Of a DNA stretch of 64,000 bases, positions 57,979-64,000 are shown piece by piece. Origin of the DNA: Tulasnella sp. 424 (Eukaryota > Basidiomycota > Agaricomycetes > Cantharellales > Tulasnellaceae); the NCBI GenBank assembly GCA_019633425.1, contig WSUB01000025.1:1-64000 (forward strand), in the 5' to 3' direction. The notes beneath the pieces were generated by a model. The model worked only from the letters and a program-made list of their open reading frames with translations. It made no database searches and was not told the DNA's origin. The position numbers and the translations under genes were made by a program. The first letter of the stretch is position 1. Every line of letters starts with the position of its first letter.

Positions 57979-59928
57979 ATGATGATGGAAGAAGACCCAA
58001 CACCCCTCGGCCTTTCAACAAAGAGTAAAACCGCGACTCGACCCGAAGAACCTTACAGTTTCAGCGGATTCGTTCCTGTCGCCCCAACACCTCCAGCAAT
58101 CCTGGCCAGTCCAATCATTCGCATGCGCTCCCGAGTCCTGTATCTTCTTTGGCTATCTTTTCTTGCACTTATAGCTGGTTGCATTGGGGTCGGTGTTCTT
58201 CAGCAAGACGCGGTGGGACCTATGATTAGTAAACTCGGAGCTGGTATATCATCTTCGTCCATTAAATCGGCAGATGAGCCTGCTCTTGATCAGGAGCAGC
58301 AGCTTCCCTGGGACTCTTCCCTGTACCTGCGAGCGGGGGCAACAGAGTCGTTTGCCGGTCAGTCTGCAAACTAAAAGATCCTCTTCTGGTCCTGATATTC
58401 TTCTATCGGTTAGAAAATTTGCAGCCGGAGAATCGGTATATTACCAGTTGGACGTACGCTGGCTGGAGTGAGTCTAACGCCCTTTATTTCGTTCGCGATC
58501 TCTAAAGGACCTGGCACCGGACTACAGCGAACGACTTCATGGCCTTCGTGAATCCGTTTGATATTACAAACTCTATCTGGTATACTGATACCCAGTTGTA
58601 CGCAGAGCAATCTCATTTACCTGGGCATGATCAGCTCGCGCATCCCAATCCTTCCTCCTTTCCCACCTTCTCTCAGCCATATTGGCAAGGGTGGCAAATA
58701 CATAAACTATGGGGAAGTATTCGATCTTCCTCGACTTCGCCGAAGCTTGCGTACTCCCATATTAGAGTGGAAAGACGTGAAGCAAGAAGGAAGCCCCGTC
58801 GTGGACGCCTTGGGCTGCTGGAGTATTTGGGCAGGGATGACCACCAGCGGGGCTTATATGCGAAACACACTTATCAATCACCTAAATCTTGGCAAGTATA
58901 ATATTTGCAAAAGATGCTTGAGGGAAGCTGACGTTGTTGGCATAGATATTTCTTACACGTCTATCCCGCACACGCCCTTGGTTCACAATAGCACGGACCC
59001 GCACACGAGTTTCTGGGATCTATCGTCGCTATTGTTCCCGAAGGGACGTAAAGCAGCTCTCAGCCTGTCTACCACTAAACACTTTCCTTCCCCGATTCGC
59101 GACGTCACCCTGGAACCCAACGAACAGCTGGCATGTTTCGACATTATGTACTTCGTTGGAGCGAGACGGCCCTTCGAGTGGGAAGAAGCCTACAGTCCAG
59201 CGTGGAGATTCGTTGCGACACACGTCCACTGGAATCCTACCTTGTTTACTCTGGCGGAAACGTATGTTCGCAAAGTGTTCGGGCTGAATGAGGACGACAG
59301 TATTCCGCTGGTAAGCCCGTAGGTAATCGATCTCGGTGTTGATTATGAGCTAAACAGCCCTTAATTTTAAAGTTCATTACTTTGCACGTCCGACGAGGCG
59401 ACTTCGTCAAACTGTGCGGCGACAATCCTGCGGAGAAGTGCATGCCGCCTCTAGCAGCTTATGCTCGTCGAGTACAGGAAATTAGGGACGAGTTGAGGAT
59501 AATACGGAGTATCGCCGTCGAGCGTGTTATCATTACTAGCGATGAACAGGACCCAGCATGGTGGGACGAGGTTAAGGCTTTAGGTTGGAGTTTCATCGAA
59601 CATGAACAACAAGGGACGACTTCCAAGTACGGGAAGTGGTGGGTGTGACCCTTGCTTTATCCGAGCTAGATGTGAAGTTGAGGCCCATCATATCGTCCTT
59701 AGGTACCCTGCTCTCATTGACGCCGTTGTTCAGTCAATGGGGATTGGGTTCGTCGGCACCGCTCGTTCGACGATGTCACTTGTCGCAGCCAAGAGGGTAG
59801 AGGACTGGAACGGCGGCATATCCCGTCAGGTGAGTGCTCCACCAAGCGAGCTTCATCCGTTCCTTACACTCCCTCGACGCACTTTTGCCTTTCAGGTTTC
59901 TTGGGGTCGCAATGGGGCCGACAACTGA
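57979..59928 (+). CDS. O-fucosyltransferase-like type II membrane protein
   Basis: Looks like the basidiomycete family related to GDP-fucose protein O-fucosyltransferases; acceptor unknown, probably Golgi. Start MMMEEDPTPLGLSTKSKT (ATG 57979; an upstream in-frame GTG is not used). One hydrophobic span after a short cytosolic tail (VLYLLWLSFLALIAGCIGVG) fits a type II anchor. The lumenal part, read over several short introns, has ENLQPENRYITSWTYAGWTN, SNLIYLGMISSRIPILPPF, GEVFDLPRLRRSLRTPILEW, LGCWSIWAG, LDISYTSIPH, AWRFVATHVHWNPTL, FITLHVRRGDFVKLCGDNPA, YARRVQEIRDEL, VIITSDEQDPAWWDEVKALG and SMGIGFVGTARSTMSLVAAK. HVRRGDF and the GFVGTARSTMS block fit the nucleotide-sugar binding motifs of O-fucosyltransferase folds. 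It ends GRNGADN. Confidence 0.8.
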
Positions 59929-60785
59929 GGGTAGTGTATGCGGGAAATCACCTGGGCGTGCCATAGAGTTGGAGCATTTCTCACTACGTTAAGCGTTGTG
60001 CTTGGCTGGATGCGCCTCCCTCGGGGGAAGCTCTGATGCAGATTGTCCTTTGTCGAATTATAGACCCCCCTTATAGCTTCGTCTTCTCTTTTGGTGTCTT
60101 GGATTCTACGAAAGCGAGGCTGGTTGAAGGCTGGACTGAGACATCCCCTTCTGGCCATCTGCGCCTTGCACCCTACGTCACGACGTCACATTCTCTAAAA
60201 CGCTTGGCGGATTGGCCGAAGAGACCAATCTGCTTCTCCTTAATAGCCGAGTAGCTCTCTAAGATCCCGAGTTCTTGCCATTTCTGACAGCGAGGATGCG
60301 TGAAACAAGTTTTACCGACGCCTGTCCGAAGTTCAGATCTTAGACTGGGACAACGTAGTACTTCACCAAATCTTTTCCATTTCTTTTACACTGGGTCCTC
60401 TTTGATACTGTGCCATGCTAGAGTACTTTCCGTGCCTTCTTCTAATAGGAGCACTAGACGTGCTAGGAAGCTTCGCATGGGGCGGAATTGAGGTGCGCTT
60501 GTTTTCTCCACGTCCGACGAAGCCCCGTTCCGAGACTTGCGATCATCGTCGGCTTCCTCATATGTACAACGACTTCTAGCTTCGTCAAAGACATGATCTA
60601 CTGTGTAGTGGCTCCGGAGAAGCAAATGGCCGTCATGGGGACGACCCTTCACGAGAATGATCCGACATTCCCTTAGAGGACTCGCCGACGATCAATTCAA
60701 CCAGCTTTATATATAGATATATGTGCGCGGCACATAATCTCCCGCCATACCATCATTTTACGCTATCCTTTCAACTTCTTCTGCC
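59929..60785. other. Region with coding-like fragments but no intact gene
   Basis: About 860 bp between the O-fucosyltransferase-like gene and the GH45 gene. It has coding-like stretches in different plus-strand frames (around 60120-60255, 60255-60300 and 60320-60490) broken by stops with no splice sites I trust. These may be a pseudogene, a 3' UTR, or chance. The last 80 bp are the GH45 promoter. Confidence 0.4.
60706..60722 (+). promoter_or_regulatory. TATA element of the GH45 gene
   Basis: TTTATATATAGATATAT lies about 65-80 bp upstream of the GH45 ATG, the usual distance for strongly regulated fungal secreted-enzyme genes. Confidence 0.5.
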
Positions 60786-62342
60786 ATGCTGTCCAAAACA
60801 CAAGCTTTCGCCCTCTTGGCTGCTCTTACTGCAACCAGTGTCCAAGCCCAAAGTGGCACTGGTGTCACTACTCGATACTGGGTACTGTATAATAAACGAT
60901 TATAGCTAGACTAATGATGACTAACCTGTGACCTCCCTCGACAGGATTGCTGCAAGACTTCATGTGCATGGACCGGCAAGGCCTCCGTTAATCAACCCGT
61001 CAAGACTTGTGATAAGAACAACAACCCCTTGTCCGACGCGAGCATCAAGTCCGGATGCGACGGAGGAACCGCCTACGCTTGTGCCAACGACTCTCCATGG
61101 GCTGTTAATGACCAGCTCGCTTACGGTTTCGCCGCCGTCAACCTTTCCGGCCAGACCGAGTCGGCCTGGTGCTGCTCCTGCTACCAGTTGACGTAAGTTA
61201 TTCTCAAGATGAACTCCAATACTGGTTCATAACATATATAGATGCATAGCTTCACTTCTGGGCCGGTTGCTGGTAAGACGATGATCGTTCAGGCCACCAA
61301 CACTGGTGGCGATGTGGGCGGCGTAAGTCTCTCTGTTGTCTTCTGGCCACGGCATCGACTGATATATCCCGTCGTTATAGTCTCAATTCGACATCATGAT
61401 GTAAGAAAATTATGCGAGGCCTAAACATTGGGACAGTAGTGCTAACGTTCATCCGCACCAAGTCCTGGAGGCGGCGTTGGGTAAGTCGATTTCACGAAAC
61501 CGGAAGGAACCACTCACTCACATTTACCTACTTAGCGCATTCCCACAAGGCTGTATCAACCAGTACGGAAGCACCAGCGGATGGGGTCAACAGTACGGTG
61601 GTGTCTCGTCACGCGACCAGTGCAGCAGCTTCCCGTCTGCTCTCCAAGCAGGTTGCCAGTTCCGCTTCGGTGAGTATGGAGATAGCACGCTGAGATCCGA
61701 AGGCTAATGTTAGCCCGGCCCACAGACTGGTTCAAGGGCGCAGACAATCCAAATGTTTCGTGGCAGAAGGTTACTTGCCCCGCGGCTATCGTTAACGTCT
61801 CGGGCTGCCTTCGTAGTGGAGAGTGAGTCAAATTTGTTCAGGTAAAGCGATTCGGGATAAAACGAAAGCTTATAATGCGTCTCCAACATTAATTAGATCC
61901 ACTAACAACGGACCCAGTATTACAACTACTCAGACTACCACCACCACCACCAGGAACGGTGGCACCACCAGCTCCCCAACCACGTAAGCATGACGACATT
62001 GAAGCTCCAGATTGATCCTAACCGTCTTCGATATCCAGTACCACGGGATCGTCATCCGGTGGAACTGCCGCTCATTATGCTCAAGTAAGTCCATCAACCC
62101 TGAGATGTACATAGCTGCTAACCCAGGTACCTTTGTCAGTGCGGTGGAACAGGATACAGGTAAGTGTTTATGGCATATGTGCTAAAATTTGTCGACTAAT
62201 TTTATACACCGTAGCGGACCTACTGTCTGCGCATCGCCCTGGACTTGCAAATACTCCAACGACTGGTACTCACAGGTGAGTTCCAACAACAATTTGGTCC
62301 AGTGTACTTTGCTGAGCACATTGATACCAACAGTGCTTGTAA
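60786..62342 (+). CDS. Secreted GH45 endo-beta-1,4-glucanase with C-terminal CBM1
   Basis: Inverting endoglucanase that cuts amorphous cellulose. Twelve exons: 60786-60881, 60945-61192, 61250-61322, 61381-61400, 61463-61480, 61536-61669, 61726-61822, 61897-61983, 62039-62084, 62140-62159, 62215-62275 and 62334-62342; total 909 nt (302 aa). Signal peptide MLSKTQAFALLAALTATSVQ. The GH45 core starts TTRYWDCCKTSCAW, with the general-base Asp in RYWDCC, and contains QSESAWCC-like Cys pairs (SAWCCSCYQL), FDIMIPGGGVGAFPQGC and FDWFKGADNP, which has the general-acid Asp. A Thr/Ser linker (TTTTTTRNGGTTSS) leads to the CBM1 with HYAQCGGTGYSGPTVCASP, WTCKYSNDWYSQCL. Four exons are 20 nt or shorter and the last codes only Cys-Leu-stop. 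A TATA box sits just upstream. It points to use of plant cell walls. Confidence 0.95.
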
Positions 62343-62649
62343 GTTCGATACTGGCGGATTTCTGTCTCGTAGATATCTTGATGGGTTCCTTTGTCCAAAA
62401 TTCATACATACCATCGTGTGCCAATCTGTGTGATATCCAGGGACGCATCGGGGTGGGTGAACAGTTTCTCCAGCACAAGAGACTTTGAGAGTACCTATTA
62501 TAATCTCGCATCGAGGTTGGGCGTTCTAAATCAGAGTATCTTTCATCGTATTGGGCGTTTCTATGACGAATAACACAAACAAGTTAGCATGCGTGTGAGA
62601 CGCGGGCGTTAATATTCTTGAAAGCGCCGCTGCTGCTAAGTCTCCGATG
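62343..62649. other. GH45 3' region up to the edge of the transcription-factor relic
   Basis: About 307 bp with no gene. Sequence similarity to the Zn2Cys6 gene starts at about 62650. Confidence 0.5.
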
Positions 62650-63822
62650 GGTTTATTAGGTGGTTTCATGATAGAAAAGGGCAAGTGACATACATGAGTG
62701 CACCCAGAAACACCAGAACCGTAGAACTTCCAAAGATATTTAGCCAGCAGTCAAAGACGAAGCGTAATCAAACTTACCAATTCTGGTTCCACATAATGAA
62801 GCTTTCGGACGAGTACGATAATGGCGCAGGCCTACATATGGCAGGCAAGCACAGATACTGCGTAACGGCGACACCAGGTCTGATGCATCTCACACCCTGA
62901 GCAAGTTTCATCGCCAGTCCGTTCATAGACCATGTAAACGCCGGACCCGTTTTTTTGTCCGTAATTTGGTTGAAGTACGCCATCAGGATCTACGAACCGA
63001 AGATCTGGAGCGTCAAGGTCAATTCACGGCCCGAGACGACCGCACCTACCAGAGATTGAATAGCCTGGATAGCGGTGTTCTCGAGGCATGCCTCGATGGC
63101 TAATGCAGCTCTTGAGAGAAAGTGGTACTTCTCCGCCTCCGGGTCGTATGTTGACCGGTCAAGATCGACGAGGACGCCAAGGGCTAGAACACCAAAAGCC
63201 ACGGAGAGAGCATAAGAAGTAATAGGTGCGGCATGTGCCCTGTCATATATAGGGGGAAATACGTCGTTCTAGAAGGTCTGCCGGTTCAAAGGGTTGTACC
63301 TATACTTGTCCGATCGGTCGTGAGCATCTAACCTCTTTCGGACCTCGTTCCCTTTCATCCACGCAGCATTCGTAGATTAAGATTGGGAAAGGTGCCGGCT
63401 ACTTCCACAGAGGGTAAAAAAGTTCGTAACTGGTACTTTACCGTTTCTACGTCGCTCGTCAGTGTCGCAAACCGGAATGTACGGGCCAGGTGCGACAACT
63501 GATCGGGTAGCCAGTCCGTCCGACGACTGTGAGCATCGGAGGCACTGGCTCTATCGAGTTCATCTTCTTCGTCCTGTGGCAAAGAAAAGTAAGTTGCCTT
63601 TTTCATCGGGCACCTATAAGAGCCCGGCCATCCGAACCTCGAAGAGAAACTCCGAGCCAACTGTGCCACCGTAGAAGGTCGAGACTCCCTCTTCACCTAT
63701 GTTAAGCGTCCCAAATGACTCTAGTACTTCTTCTTGAGGCTCAGGAGATTGCTCTCGCTTTGGTGACTGGGCCGAAGCATCTCGTCCAACCAGCTCAGCT
63801 CCTAGGGGCATTTTCAGGGCCA
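62650..63822 (-). pseudogene. Inverted, truncated copy of the Zn2Cys6 transcription factor interior
   Basis: Read on the minus strand it matches 14370-16315 of the gene at 13774-17646 at high nucleotide identity, in opposite orientation. Recognisable blocks: ASAQSPKREQSPEPQEEVL, DWLPDQLSHLARTFRF, HALSVAF-like region with LEACLENTAIQAIQSL, and a final piece around KLSDEY on the other strand that corresponds to exon 13. It lacks the Zn cluster and the C-terminal third. It has an internal deletion of about 771 nt (parental 15324-16094, junction near 62868), a one-base loss near 63395, and a destroyed splice donor near 63350 (GTAAGC in the parent, GAAAGG here). It cannot encode the factor. Confidence 0.88.
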
Positions 63823-64000
63823 CCTAGTGTTGCCGCGGATGGCAAACGAAGCGAAGGAGATTTCGAACACTTCGATGTTTTGGACAACCTGATTGGCCAG
63901 TAGAGCGTGGAATCTTGTTCCCAGGGACAAAAAACCGCAGTCAAAGCGACGTTCACAGCAACACTATGGCCAGTAGGTTAGGGCACCGAAAGGGATGTGG
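63823..64000. other. Sequence beyond the relic
   Basis: Similarity to the parental gene stops at about 63822. The last 178 bases match nothing else I recognise in the window and contain no supportable gene. Confidence 0.4.

Noticed and set aside
1..64000. CRISPR arrays, prokaryotic operons, integrated phage or a secondary-metabolite cluster
   Set aside because: No regularly spaced repeats, no Shine-Dalgarno-linked gene runs, and no polyketide, peptide or terpene synthase. Genes are intron-rich and unrelated in pathway.

Overview
The window looks like a chromosomal segment of a filamentous basidiomycete, most likely an agaricomycete. Nearly every gene is cut by many short introns (about 45-80 nt, GTRNGT donors). 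Three products point to this group: a Ste50-type adaptor with C-terminal SH3 domains (the Ustilago Ubc2 architecture), a single-finger GATA iron regulator with an upstream cysteine-rich block (the Cryptococcus Cir1 architecture), and tandem seven-span membrane proteins of the type expanded in mushrooms (DUF6534-like). A secreted GH45 cellulase with a fungal CBM1 suggests a plant-biomass or plant-associated lifestyle. I did not see any prokaryotic or viral backbone.

Layout, left to right. 1-8.7 kb (all minus strand): HMG-CoA synthase (5' part), a Reg1-like PP1 regulatory subunit, and xylulokinase. 9.1-12.4 kb: glutamine-dependent NAD+ synthetase (minus). 13.8-17.6 kb: an 18-exon Zn2Cys6 transcription factor (plus). 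18.1-22.6 kb: Ste50/Ubc2-like adaptor and a disordered protein (minus). 23.1-28.4 kb: two tandem seven-span membrane protein paralogs (plus). 28.6-29.3 kb: a Cys-rich hypothetical protein (minus). 30.1-31.3 kb: a HAD sugar/glycerol phosphatase (plus). 31.6-39.1 kb (minus): secreted, probably GPI-anchored aspartic protease, Opi1 regulator and Cir1-like GATA factor. 39.1-42.3 kb: a gene-poor stretch. 42.3-55.97 kb (plus): PQ-loop protein (SLC66A2 type), clathrin heavy chain, a disordered coiled-coil protein and argininosuccinate synthase. 56.2-57.4 kb: HP1 (minus). 58.0-59.9 kb: O-fucosyltransferase-like type II membrane protein (plus). 60.8-62.3 kb: GH45-CBM1 endoglucanase (plus). 62.65-63.82 kb: a broken inverted copy of the inside of the 13.8-kb transcription factor.

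Most genes are conserved housekeeping or regulatory genes with unrelated jobs: sterol and NAD synthesis, pentose entry, arginine synthesis, vesicle coat, heterochromatin, phospholipid and iron regulation, and MAP-kinase signalling. There is no biosynthetic cluster and no defence-type system. I reconstructed splice models by hand for ten genes; where I summed the coding exons (Reg1-like, xylulokinase, Zn2Cys6 factor, HAD phosphatase, aspartic protease, Cir1-like, PQ-loop, argininosuccinate synthase, HP1, GH45) the total is a whole number of codons. The most interesting observations are a 6-nt microexon encoding half of the catalytic DxDGT motif of the HAD phosphatase, other 9-20 nt exons in the GH45 and transcription-factor genes, the decayed inverted partial duplicate of the transcription factor 46 kb from its parent, and iron-regulator-type ATCWGATAA sites inside and upstream of the Cir1-like gene.
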